Origin: Methanocorpusculum sp.
GTDB lineage: Archaea > Halobacteriota > Methanomicrobia > Methanomicrobiales > Methanocorpusculaceae
Direction: 5' to 3'
NCBI GenBank assembly: GCA_017555685.1
Contig: JAFZFW010000009.1
Location: forward strand, 1-10,939
Length of the DNA stretch: 10,939 nucleotides
In this document: piece after piece, positions 1-6,157 of the stretch
Layout: every line of letters starts with the position of its first letter
Position numbering within the stretch: the first letter of the stretch is position 1
Made by a program: the position numbers and the translations under genes
Notes under the pieces: model-generated
What the model was told of the DNA's origin: nothing
Databases searched by the model: none
Seen by the model: only the letters and a program-made list of their open reading frames with translations

Positions 1-510
1 ATCGCAGGCCCTGGTATCGTCTGGGCATGGAAGTTCGGTTTCCCGTACTGTATCGACTTAACCAAAGGCTCTCACGCACACATGAACCCGGGAGAGACTT
101 CCTCTGTCGATCTTGCAAACCGCGGTGAAGTTGATGCATTCATCAACATTGGAACTGATGCAGGAGCACACTTCCCAATCCGTGCATTCGAGAAACTTGG
201 TTCCGGTATGCCAATGGTCACCATCGACCCGTCTGTCAACATGGCAGCAACTGTCTCCGATGTCCACATTCCGGTCGCAATCGTTGGTGTCGAAACCGGC
301 GGTATCTGCTACCGTATGGACAACGTTCCAATCCAGTACCGCGCAGTCGTTCCGCCGTACAACGGTATCTTAACCGATGAGGAACTCTTCGACAGAATCT
401 ACGAGCGCATGCAGGAGCTCAAGAAGGAAGGATTCACCACTGATGAGGGTGTCTGGGACTACGCAACTCCGCTTGCAGACGTCAGACCAGTAAAGGAGGT
501 CTACGAATGA
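1..510 (+). CDS. fwdB: Formylmethanofuran dehydrogenase subunit B, C-terminal part (5' truncated by window)
   Basis: This is the last 169 residues of the catalytic Mo/W-bis-pterin subunit, open from base 1 in frame 1. The full family protein is about 430 residues, so roughly the first 60% lies upstream of the window. The subunit carries the cofactor on which CO2, as formate, is processed before transfer to methanofuran in the first step of methanogenesis. The visible part reads like the C-terminal domain of FwdB/FmdB, with GTDAGAHFP, a segment MVTIDPSVNMAATVSDVHIP and a hydrophilic end VRPVKEVYE. The catalytic Cys or Sec region is not in view, so the Mo (fmd) and W (fwd) isoenzymes cannot be told apart. 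The stop overlaps the fwdA start as ATGA, and a strong ribosome site lies inside the end of this gene. High confidence in family, moderate in the fwd rather than fmd symbol. Confidence 0.92.
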   Translation: MAGPGIVWAWKFGFPYCIDLTKGSHAHMNPGETSSVDLANRGEVDAFINIGTDAGAHFPIRAFEKLGSGMPMVTIDPSVNMAATVSDVHIPVAIVGVETGGICYRMDNVPIQYRAVVPPYNGILTDEELFDRIYERMQELKKEGFTTDEGVWDYATPLADVRPVKEVYE

Positions 511-2228
511 CCGAGTATATCATCAAGAACGGTTCTGTAATTGACCCAACTCAGGGAATCAACGCACAGAAGATGGATATCTGCATCAAGGACGGCAAGA
601 TTGTCGACTCCGTCAGCGGAAATGCAAAAGTCATTGACGCAGCCGGAAAGACTGTTATGGCCGGTGGTGTTGATATTCACTCCCACGTTGCTGGACCAAA
701 AGTCGACTCCGGACGTCTCTTCAGACCGGAAGACAAGCTCTTCCGTTCTCCGATGAGAAAGTCCAACCTCAGAATGGAAATGGGATTCTCTGTTCCGTCC
801 GTCGCAAAGACCGGATACGACTATGCTCGTATGGGTTTCAGCTACGTCGTCGAAGCAGCAATGCCGCCGCTTGAGGCATCCCACGTTCACGAAGAAATCC
901 GTGACACCCCTATCATTGATGAGTCTGCAATGCCGGTTATGGCAAACAACTGGTTCTTACTCGAATACTTCAAGAACCACGAGATTGAAAACGCCGGTGC
1001 ATACGCATCCTGGATTCTCAACGCAACCCGCGGATTTGCACTTAAGTGTGTCAACCCGGGAGGAACTGAAGCATGGGGATGGGGTCTGAACTGTGTTACC
1101 ATCAACGACAAAGTTCCGTACTTCGACATCACCCCGGCACAGATTGTTAAGGGCTTAATCGAGACCAACGAGTACTTACAGCTCCCGCACTCTGTCCACG
1201 TCCACGCAAACAACCTCGGAAACCCTGGAAACTACACCACCACTCTCGACACCTTAAAGTTAGTCGAGGGCTATGCACCAAAGAGTGCATTCGGCCGTGA
1301 CCAGGTTATGCACCACACTCACCTGCAGTTCCACTGCTACGGTGGAGACTCCTTCAAGTCTTCTTCCTTCGAGTCCAAGTCCAAGGAAGTTATGGACTAC
1401 GTAAACAAGACCAAGAACCTCACCATCGATACCGGTAACGTCACCCTTGACGAGACCACTACGATGACTGCAGACGGTCCGTTCGAGTACCACTTAACCC
1501 ACTTAAACCACCTCAAGTGGACTAACGTCGACGTCGAACTCGAGACTGCAGCCGGTGTTGTTCCATTCGTTTACGACCCGAAGACCTACATCGCAGGTGC
1601 ACAGTGGGCAATCGGTCTTGAACTTGCACTCTTCGCACAGGACAAGGAGCGCTGTTTCATCACGACCGACCACCCGAACGCAGGTCCGTTCTGGAGATAC
1701 CCGAGAGTATACAAGTGGCTCTTATCTGCAAAGGCAAGAAACGATGTCATTGAAAACGAACTCAAGTACGGCGACAAAGTTGTCGACACCACCTACATTG
1801 GTGAACTGTCCGACAAGGAAATCTCCCTCTACGAGCTCGCACAGATGACCCGTTCCGGTGTTGCAAAGGCACTTGGTGTCTCTCACATGTACGGCAGCTT
1901 AAAGACCGGCATGGCAGCAAACGTTGCAATCTATGACATCGACCCGGAGAACCTCCCAAGCGATCCGGAGCAGTACGAGAAGGCATTCACCAACTCCTTC
2001 GCATTCTTCAAGGATGGTGTCCTTGCAGTTGAGAACAACGAAGTTGTCAACTACAGCATGCCGAAGAAGACTGTCTGGGTTAACTCCATTGTTCCGGAGA
2101 ACAAGCAGGTCGAGCGTGATATCCGCGACAAGTTCTTAAAGGCTTACACTGTCGACCTCGAGAACTATGCAGTCTTTGATGAGCACGTACACAACCCGTA
2201 CGCAATCAAGGTGGACATCACTCAGTAA
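507..2228 (+). CDS. fwdA: Formylmethanofuran dehydrogenase subunit A (amidohydrolase-fold)
   Basis: This 573-residue protein is the dihydroorotase/urease-like amidohydrolase subunit, which condenses formate with methanofuran at a binuclear metal site after FwdB has reduced CO2. The sequence shows GGVDIHSHVAG with the metal-ligand pair H58/H60, a lysine in GFALKC (K180) at the place of the carboxylated bridging lysine, the HVHANN motif (H231/H233), HHTH (269-272) and FITTDHPNAGP with D388 as the likely catalytic or ligand aspartate. Length is normal for the family and nothing is missing. The start ATG overlaps the fwdB stop (ATGA) and is preceded by AAAGGAGGT at 492-500 with a 6-base spacer, a near-perfect ribosome site. 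fwdC follows after 10 bases, so B-A-C form one transcription unit. The exact ligand assignment is by recall of the family structure, not by alignment. Confidence 0.97.
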   Translation: MTEYIIKNGSVIDPTQGINAQKMDICIKDGKIVDSVSGNAKVIDAAGKTVMAGGVDIHSHVAGPKVDSGRLFRPEDKLFRSPMRKSNLRMEMGFSVPSVAKTGYDYARMGFSYVVEAAMPPLEASHVHEEIRDTPIIDESAMPVMANNWFLLEYFKNHEIENAGAYASWILNATRGFALKCVNPGGTEAWGWGLNCVTINDKVPYFDITPAQIVKGLIETNEYLQLPHSVHVHANNLGNPGNYTTTLDTLKLVEGYAPKSAFGRDQVMHHTHLQFHCYGGDSFKSSSFESKSKEVMDYVNKTKNLTIDTGNVTLDETTTMTADGPFEYHLTHLNHLKWTNVDVELETAAGVVPFVYDPKTYIAGAQWAIGLELALFAQDKERCFITTDHPNAGPFWRYPRVYKWLLSAKARNDVIENELKYGDKVVDTTYIGELSDKEISLYELAQMTRSGVAKALGVSHMYGSLKTGMAANVAIYDIDPENLPSDPEQYEKAFTNSFAFFKDGVLAVENNEVVNYSMPKKTVWVNSIVPENKQVERDIRDKFLKAYTVDLENYAVFDEHVHNPYAIKVDITQ

Positions 2229-2238
2229 GGTGAGATAA

Positions 2239-3036
2239 ATGACGGTAACAGTTACACTTACAAAACAGCCAGAACTCTACCTCGAAGCAGACCAGATTAC
2301 TCCGGATGTATTCGCAGGAAAGTCCCTTGAGGAGATTGGAGCAATCTTTATCTCCGAGGGTAAGGTCAAGTACCCATTATGTGAGTTCGCAACTATCGAG
2401 GGAGCTGCAGGAGAGACTGCAGCAGACACCAAGATTGTCTTAAAAGGCGACTGGACGAAAGTCAAGCGCATTGGTCAGCAGATGACTGCCGGTGAGATCG
2501 TCATCGAGAGCGACGCAGATATGTACATCGGCGGATGGATGAAGGGCGGAAAGATTACCGTGAACGGTAATGTTGACTCCTTCTGCGGTATCGCAATGGC
2601 AGGCGGAGAACTTGTTGTTAACGGTAACGCACAGAACCACGTCGGTTCCGCATACCGCGGCGACTGGAGAGGTATGACCGGCGGTGTCCTCCGCGTTAAG
2701 GGTAATGTCGGAAACGATATTGGTACCTTCATGCGTGGTGGAACTATCATTGTCGAGGGTGACGCATTCATTCACGTTTTAACCCACGGCGAAGGCGGTA
2801 AGATTATTGTTAAGGGCAACATCGAAGGACGTGTCGGTGGACAGGCTGTGAAAGGCGATGTCTACGTTAACGGCAAGATTGACTTCATGATGCCAGGATT
2901 CGCATATGTTGACGATGTTGAGTGCGAAGTTGACGGCGAGACCGCTGTCTACGCACACTACATCGGAGACCTCGGCGAGCGCCACTCTGTTGTAAAGGGA
3001 GAGACTGTCTACAGCAATCTCTATCTGAAGAAATAA
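2239..3036 (+). CDS. fwdC: Formylmethanofuran dehydrogenase subunit C
   Basis: This 265-residue protein resembles the C-terminal beta-helix domain of glutamate synthase (GXGXG family) and is the scaffold subunit that packs against FwdA and FwdB. From about residue 85 the sequence is a run of short repeats built on a hydrophobic-x-GN-hydrophobic pattern (VNGNVDSF, VNGNAQNH, VKGNVGND, VEGDAFIH, VKGNIEGR, VNGKIDFM), each preceded by a GG turn, as expected for a right-handed beta helix. Length matches the family (about 270). The ATG has AAGGTGAG at 2227-2234 just upstream, overlapping the fwdA stop. It is the last recognisable fwd gene; fwdD, and any ferredoxin-type subunits (F, G, H), are not in the window and may lie upstream. 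A terminator hairpin spans its stop codon. Confidence 0.96.
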   Translation: MTVTVTLTKQPELYLEADQITPDVFAGKSLEEIGAIFISEGKVKYPLCEFATIEGAAGETAADTKIVLKGDWTKVKRIGQQMTAGEIVIESDADMYIGGWMKGGKITVNGNVDSFCGIAMAGGELVVNGNAQNHVGSAYRGDWRGMTGGVLRVKGNVGNDIGTFMRGGTIIVEGDAFIHVLTHGEGGKIIVKGNIEGRVGGQAVKGDVYVNGKIDFMMPGFAYVDDVECEVDGETAVYAHYIGDLGERHSVVKGETVYSNLYLKK

Positions 3037-3062
3037 ATTCTTCAGACAACATAATATTTTTT
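3025..3062 (+). terminator. Hairpin plus T-tract at end of fwdC
   Basis: A perfect 8-bp inverted repeat, CTGAAGAA (3025-3032) and TTCTTCAG (3038-3045), has a 5-base loop ATAAA that contains the fwdC stop codon. A T7 run follows at 3056-3062. This looks like an intrinsic-type terminator. Read-through into the next gene is possible because that gene has no clear promoter of its own. Confidence 0.6.
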
Positions 3063-3069
3063 TACAGCA

Positions 3070-3627
3070 ATGACAGAAGAATTTAAAAAACCGGTCTTCT
3101 TCAGTGAGAATCTGAATAAGGATTTAACTCACGCTTTCGAGGATTTAGCAAAGATTCATGCCATGCTGACACAGGTTGTCCGCAATATGGAAGAAACAGC
3201 GGACCGCCCGGAAAATGAGGCTCTGCGTGTATATCTCCGTGATACTGCAGATTTAATCCTTGGACAGACGGATGAGCTGGAGAAGTGGACGACGACGTAT
3301 GAGAATGCGGTCTGTGAACAGCTGGAGAATAATCACCTTGTCTATGAGCGTGATACATACCAGACACTGACACGTATCTTACAGTGGGATATTGTCGATG
3401 TAAGACAGCTTGCCCGCTGGATTCGTGAGTTGAAGGAGCTTACGGCACACATCGGACTTACGATGCCGTATCTGCTGCATGTCCGCCAGATTCCAACGGA
3501 ACCAGTTCCGGAGGATGTAGCAAAGTACCCGGTATTCATTATGGATAGACAGGGATACTGTCTCTGCGGTATGGGACTTGATGAGATTCTGTCTCTTGAT
3601 GAGGTCCGTGACCGTATGGGTTACTAA
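3070..3627 (+). CDS. Uncharacterised GYCLCG-motif protein A (paralogue of 8776-9375)
   Basis: I do not recognise a named family for this 185-residue soluble protein; there is no signal peptide or membrane segment. The first 90 residues are charged and look helical, possibly coiled-coil. Residues 93-183 contain a block starting ERDTYQTL, then QWDIVDVRQLARWIREL, PVPEDV (145-150) and DRQGYCLCG with C164 and C166. That block aligns without gaps to the 199-aa protein at 8776-9375, with 41 of 91 positions identical by my count. The CxC pair could bind a metal or act in thiol or sulfur chemistry, but this is a guess. It follows fwdC on the same strand by 33 bases. Its ATG is the only in-frame start after a TAA at 3052, yet it has no ribosome site, and the nearest AT-rich box (about 3051-3062) is too close for a leaderless transcript. 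Read-through from fwdC is therefore likely. Confidence 0.88.
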   Translation: MTEEFKKPVFFSENLNKDLTHAFEDLAKIHAMLTQVVRNMEETADRPENEALRVYLRDTADLILGQTDELEKWTTTYENAVCEQLENNHLVYERDTYQTLTRILQWDIVDVRQLARWIRELKELTAHIGLTMPYLLHVRQIPTEPVPEDVAKYPVFIMDRQGYCLCGMGLDEILSLDEVRDRMGY

Positions 3628-3628
3628 C

Positions 3629-3655
3629 TCTTTTTCTTTTTCTTTTCGCTTTTTT
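3629..3655 (+). terminator. Pyrimidine/T-rich terminator tract
   Basis: Directly after the stop of the 185-aa gene lies a run of T and C with T5, T5, T4 and T6 blocks over 27 bases. Archaeal RNA polymerase terminates well at such U-tracts without a hairpin. No strong stem precedes it. Confidence 0.6.
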
Positions 3656-3681
3656 AAATCTGCAGACGGCTGCAAAAAAAG

Positions 3682-3726
3682 TTACCTGTTCCCGTTTCCT
3701 GCAACTCTGCAGTAGAGAAGAGCTGC
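3682..3726 (-). pseudogene. Remnant of an aquaporin gene 3' end
   Basis: Read on the minus strand this segment gives AALLYCRVAGNGNR followed by TAA. The intact aquaporin at 9713-10393 ends AALLYCRMAGRENC followed by TAA. Ten of 14 residues match, the stop codons fall at the same place, and 35 of 45 bases are identical by hand count, including 21 in a row (3706-3726). Two of the differences are third-position synonymous changes (GCA/GCG and GGA/GGG), as expected for diverged coding copies. Upstream of base 3726 on the minus strand the frame is broken by TGA codons and similarity fades, so only the end of the gene survives or is recognisable. A non-coding origin (an antisense RNA matching the aquaporin mRNA) is the alternative. 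Confidence 0.6.
3706..3726. repeat. 21-base direct repeat, left copy
   Basis: A 21-base perfect match to 9737-9757 in the same orientation, offset 6,031 bases. A match this long is not expected by chance in 11 kb. It falls within the last codons of the aquaporin gene (right copy) and of its remnant (left copy). Confidence 0.85.
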
Positions 3727-3755
3727 CTGTCTTCAGCACTGCTGTTGTCATGATG

Positions 3756-3788
3756 CCTGGATACAAGTATCAGGGATCTTTTTTTTTT
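3756..3788 (+). terminator. Bulged hairpin with T10 tail
   Basis: CCTG (3756-3759) plus ATA (3761-3763) pairs with TAT (3768-3770) plus CAGG (3771-3774), with G3760 bulged and a CAAG loop. GATC and then ten T bases (3779-3788) follow. This is a good terminator for plus-strand transcription. It lies 130 bases beyond the first T-tract after the 185-aa gene, so it may be a backup or may end an unannotated short RNA. Confidence 0.5.
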
Positions 3789-3789
3789 G

Positions 3790-3797
3790 AAAAAAAA
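3790..3797 (-). terminator. T8 tract ending the sulfur operon
   Basis: A8 on the plus strand gives T8 on the minus strand, downstream of the seven-gene minus operon. With the T10 run at 3779-3788 it makes a back-to-back terminator. Two hairpins (3900-3927 and 3826-3854) come first on the minus strand. Confidence 0.45.
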
Positions 3798-3899
3798 GAG
3801 AGGATTACTGCAGTACAACCGCATGCGCCGGCTTACAGCCGTTGACTTCCGGCGTATATCCGCTTATCATCCTGCGCTTACGGTTGCCTGTTTGTCCCG

Positions 3900-3927
3900 C
3901 CATTGGGAAATACGGAATTTCCAATGG
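3900..3927 (-). other. Hairpin 28 bases after the DUF1858-like gene
   Basis: CCATTGG pairs with CCAATGG and AAAT with ATTT, with one bulged G (3907) and a 5-base loop (3912-3916). No T run follows directly on the minus strand, so it is more likely a 3'-end stability or processing element than a terminator by itself. Confidence 0.4.
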
Positions 3928-3955
3928 CTCTTACCTGCTGCTCACGCTTCAATAC

Positions 3956-4147
3956 TCAAAGGGAAATCTCAAGAGCTGCGGCAAGCTGTTCCAGATCGAC
4001 ACCCTTTCTGGTTGCTGCCTGGCGGATGGATTCGTTGTTGGCGATAGCGTATCCGAGACAGTTCATGCCGAAGCTCTGGAAAACTTCTGCAGTCTCCGGA
4101 CGTTCTGTTAAAATCTCTTCAATCTTTGAGTCTGCGGTTAAGGTCAT
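3956..4147 (-). CDS. DUF1858-like small protein, second motif Cys replaced by Tyr
   Basis: This 63-residue protein resembles the DUF1858 / hybrid-cluster-associated redox domain: an N-terminal TADSKIEEILTERPETAEVFQSFGM helix pair, a Cys motif, then IRQAATRKGVDLEQLAAALE. The family normally has a CxxC pair (CIGC type). Here the motif is C30-L-G-Y33, so only one thiol is left and a disulfide within the domain is not possible. It could still carry a persulfide or serve as a binding module. The ATG overlaps the upstream gene's stop (ATGA), and GTGAGG lies about 8 bases before it, so translation is coupled. It is the last gene of the minus operon. Family call by motif recall. Confidence 0.8.
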   Translation of the reverse strand: MTLTADSKIEEILTERPETAEVFQSFGMNCLGYAIANNESIRQAATRKGVDLEQLAAALEISL

Positions 4148-4620
4148 TTTGTTGCCTCACGGATAATAATCTCTGCAGTAATCTGTGCAGCATCTCCGGT
4201 GAACCGGGTGCACTGCAGAGCATGTTCGGGAGATCCAATCTGCATGTCCTTGGTGTGGAGTCTGCAGCATAAGGTCTGGTTCATCTCTTTGAAGCGGTCG
4301 TGCAGTTCACGTGCTAAGCGCATAGTGTGTCCGCTCTGGACAAACTGCAGGGACTTTTCTCTGCCGAAGATTAATCCCAGAGCCATCTGTCCGCCTGCAA
4401 CAGCGCCGCAGGTACATCCGGCACCGCCCATGCCGACCGGGAATCCGGAGCTCATGGCGATAACGAAGTCCGGAATCTCCGGGCAGAAGTAATCGCGGAC
4501 AGCTTTTATGACTGCTTCCGAGCAGTTGAACTGGCAGGTTTTGTACAGTTCTTCTGCAGCCTGACGGACAGCAAGGGCATCCGCTGTCTCAGGTAACGAA
4601 AAATAAGAAGGGAGAGTCAT
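4144..4620 (-). CDS. C_GCAxxG_C_C family redox protein
   Basis: This 158-residue protein has the pattern of the C_GCAxxG_C_C family: C29 and C33 in CQFNCSEAV, C46, then GMGGAGCTCGAVAGG with C69 and C71, C118/C119, and C137 near the end in HALQCTRFTGDAAQ. The C-terminal helix TAEIIIRE is typical. Family members are thought to be redox-active or metal-binding proteins and often sit beside transporters or sulfur genes; their biochemistry is poorly known. No signal peptide is visible, so it should be cytoplasmic. It begins 5 bases after the OsmC-like gene and has only a weak ribosome site, so reinitiation after that gene is likely. It overlaps the DUF1858-like gene by 4 bases. Confidence 0.85.
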   Translation of the reverse strand: MTLPSYFSLPETADALAVRQAAEELYKTCQFNCSEAVIKAVRDYFCPEIPDFVIAMSSGFPVGMGGAGCTCGAVAGGQMALGLIFGREKSLQFVQSGHTMRLARELHDRFKEMNQTLCCRLHTKDMQIGSPEHALQCTRFTGDAAQITAEIIIREATK

Positions 4621-4625
4621 TGTAC

Positions 4626-5147
4626 TTAGACTCTTTTTGCGGAAACAGTAAGCGGAACTGCGGTCTTTACGGTGTAGAGTGCCATACAGCCGTTGTATGC
4701 TGCATCCTTGAGCATCTCAATCTGTTCATCGGTTGCCTGTTCGCTGATGACGTTAAAAGTAACACGGTATGCACCAACGAGCGGCTGATCGCCGAGCTTG
4801 AACTGTGCATGGTAGTCAAGATCTGCTTCAATGTCAGTAGTTAAGGAGTCAATCTTGATACCGTTCTTTGCTGCGGCAGTCATAAAGGTTGCAGATGCAC
4901 ATCCGCAAATCCAGAAGAGACCGTATGCCATTGGAGACGGGTAGTTTCCGAGCTTTTCAAAGTTCGGGTGGGTTAATGCGAACTCAACCGGTCCGTTGTC
5001 GGTCTTTGCACTTGCAGTGAACTGCGGGCCGTTCTCTTCGAACTGCCAGGTTCCGGTCATTTTGGTGGTGAATAAGGCTTCGTTGTCGTCTGCCTTGATT
5101 TCAGCTTCGTACTGTTTCACCTGATCTAAGTCAATATTATTAAGCAT
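4626..5147 (-). CDS. OsmC-like protein
   Basis: This 173-residue protein has the OsmC/Ohr layout: an N-terminal beta region (WQFEENGPQFTASAKTDNGPVEFALTHP), NYPSPMAYGLFWICGCASATFMTAAAKNGI as the central helix with the first conserved Cys (C81 or C83), and AYNGCMALYTVKTAVPLTVS with the second (C154). OsmC proteins reduce peroxides with such a Cys pair; many archaeal ones sit with TusA/YeeE genes and may handle sulfane sulfur instead. The extra C83 gives a C-G-C cluster. A GTG three codons upstream (5154-5156) is also open, but the ATG at 5145-5147 has GTGAT four bases before it, matching the anti-SD end, so I prefer ATG. Confidence 0.85.
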   Translation of the reverse strand: MLNNIDLDQVKQYEAEIKADDNEALFTTKMTGTWQFEENGPQFTASAKTDNGPVEFALTHPNFEKLGNYPSPMAYGLFWICGCASATFMTAAAKNGIKIDSLTTDIEADLDYHAQFKLGDQPLVGAYRVTFNVISEQATDEQIEMLKDAAYNGCMALYTVKTAVPLTVSAKRV

Positions 5148-5169
5148 AAATATCACATTGGAGTTGGTG

Positions 5170-5385
5170 TTATTTTGTCGTTGGTGTCAGGGTAATCAAA
5201 AACGTGTCGGTATCGTCCTGTTCTTCAACAGTAACAACATACTCTGATTTTTTAAAGCCCCCTTCCACCGTATTTACCTGTGTTGAGGTCCCGAGAAAGG
5301 AAAAAGGTCCGTCCGCTTTTTTCAGCGCGACCTTTAACCTCAGCATCAGGTAGGTGCAGGATTCTTCTCTGAAGTCTGCAGTCAT
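5170..5385 (-). CDS. Small protein of unknown function, possibly TusA-fold
   Basis: I do not recognise this 71-residue protein with confidence. It has a single Cys (C10) in SCTYLMLRLKVALKKADG, which resembles the CPxPxLKxKKAL helix of TusA with the prolines lost. Two likely beta strands follow (EYVVTVEEQ and TFLITLTPT). That order of a Cys-headed helix then strands is compatible with a degenerate TusA fold. It sits between the TusA-like and OsmC-like genes, with 20 bases to the former and 22 to the latter, so it belongs to the operon. AAGGA abuts the ATG almost without spacer, so either initiation is inefficient or the true start is the internal Met at residue 14. The gene itself is likely; the fold is a guess. 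Confidence 0.7.
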   Translation of the reverse strand: MTADFREESCTYLMLRLKVALKKADGPFSFLGTSTQVNTVEGGFKKSEYVVTVEEQDDTDTFLITLTPTTK

Positions 5386-5405
5386 TCCTTAACAGATTGG
5401 TACTG

Positions 5406-5624
5406 TTAGTTTTTAGAGATAGTGATTTCCCACAGACCGCTTTCCTTTAATGCGACGGAGCAGTTGAGTTTCTTAATGTCGCAGTATTCAGGAATGGATG
5501 CGGTTGCTGCCGGTGCGTGGTCACAGAGGACAACAAGGTTCTCTCCTGCTGGGAGAGTCTTTACTGCCTTGTCGACGGAGAGAACGCAGAACGGACAGAC
5601 TTTTCCGGTAATGTCAAGATTCAT
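5406..5624 (-). CDS. TusA/SirA-like sulfur carrier with CPFC motif
   Basis: This 72-residue protein has the TusA layout: LDITGKVCPFCVLSVDKAVKTLPAGENLVVLCDH, then a second helix region and a final strand WEITISKN. TusA proteins carry a persulfide on the Cys of a CPxP motif. Here the motif is C10-P-F-C13, so the second Pro is a Cys, making a CxxC-like pair. Three more Cys are present (C34, C48, C55), many for a TusA. It follows the YedE C-half by 11 bases, with AAGGTGA six bases before the ATG. A TusA-domain protein (YedF) beside YedE is a known pairing in bacteria, in selenium or sulfur metabolism. The family is secure; the carried element is not known. Confidence 0.88.
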   Translation of the reverse strand: MNLDITGKVCPFCVLSVDKAVKTLPAGENLVVLCDHAPAATASIPEYCDIKKLNCSVALKESGLWEITISKN

Positions 5625-5635
5625 GTCTATTCACC

Positions 5636-6154
5636 TTAGATTCCAATGAGTGCAAAGAGGTTAACTACCCAGCCGAGGATGAATCCGGAGAAGACGAGTG
5701 CACCGATTAACATACCGATGACGAAGAATCCGGACTTGATGTTTCCTTCAGAGGTCATAACGAGCTGTCTGAGCGGACATCCACCAAGGAGAGTTCCAAT
5801 GATACCGACGAAGAGGCCGCCGACTAACATGCAGATGATGGTTGCTGCGATGGAGAGTCCTGCCGGTGCTCCCGGGATTGCTGCAAGGATACCGCCTGCG
5901 TTTTCAAGTGCCCAGAAGAAGTTCGGGAATGCGCTTGGAACGAGGAGAGAGAAGACTAAGTAGAAGACGAATGCAGAGACAATAAGTCCGATGTATCCTT
6001 TTAAGAGTCTGGTCTGTCTGAACAGGAAGAAGTCACGGATACCGCCGATGGAACAGAATCCGGAACGCTGTCCGAGCCATCCGATGATGAAACCAAGGAT
6101 GATGGTGACGATTGGAACGAGCATGATTGCTACATCTTTTGCGAGTGGATCCAT
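5636..6154 (-). CDS. YeeE/YedE family membrane protein, C-terminal-half type
   Basis: This 172-residue membrane protein of the sulfur-transport (YeeE/YedE) family has hydrophobic segments at about 8-26, 53-72, 100-122, 141-160 and at the end. It carries the signatures GWLGQRSGFCSIGGIRDF (C34) and GGCPLRQLVMTSEGN (C126). Conserved Cys of this type line the thiosulfate path in characterised YeeE proteins. It matches the second half of full-length YedE proteins (about 350 aa), while the gene just upstream matches the first half, so the two probably form one transporter. GGAGG lies eight bases before the ATG, inside the last codons of the upstream gene, and only 3 bases separate them. The substrate (thiosulfate, another sulfur species or selenium) cannot be told from sequence. 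Confidence 0.9.
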   Translation of the reverse strand: MDPLAKDVAIMLVPIVTIILGFIIGWLGQRSGFCSIGGIRDFFLFRQTRLLKGYIGLIVSAFVFYLVFSLLVPSAFPNFFWALENAGGILAAIPGAPAGLSIAATIICMLVGGLFVGIIGTLLGGCPLRQLVMTSEGNIKSGFFVIGMLIGALVFSGFILGWVVNLFALIGI

Positions 6155-6157
6155 GTT

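Larger units (their letters stand above)
3628..3955. other. Gene-free stretch with terminators, hairpins and an aquaporin remnant
   Basis: These 328 bases lie between the convergent ends of the 185-aa gene and the DUF1858-like gene and hold no convincing gene. In order they contain a T-rich tract (3629-3655), a small stem TGCAG/CTGCA (3661-3674), a decayed aquaporin 3' end on the minus strand (3682-3726), a hairpin with a T10 tail (3756-3788), an A8 run (3790-3797), a GC-rich inverted repeat CGCCGG/CCGGCG (3826-3831 and 3849-3854) with an alternative inner stem CGGCT/AGCCG (3829-3841), and a bulged 11-bp hairpin (3900-3927). The density of structure is higher than expected for plain spacer. 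A small RNA on either strand is possible but unproven. Confidence 0.7.

Noticed and set aside
501..890. 129-codon minus-strand frame over fwdA
   Set aside because: A shadow produced by the codon bias of the highly biased fwdA gene.
3796..3955. Possible tRNA or structured RNA gene in the hairpin-rich spacer
   Set aside because: No TPsiC-like GGTTC motif or cloverleaf arms could be drawn on either strand; only isolated hairpins are supported.
3787..4166. Three overlapping plus-strand frames of 86-89 codons
   Set aside because: They overlap the coupled DUF1858-like gene on the other strand and begin in or near the poly-A tract; no domain or initiation signal.
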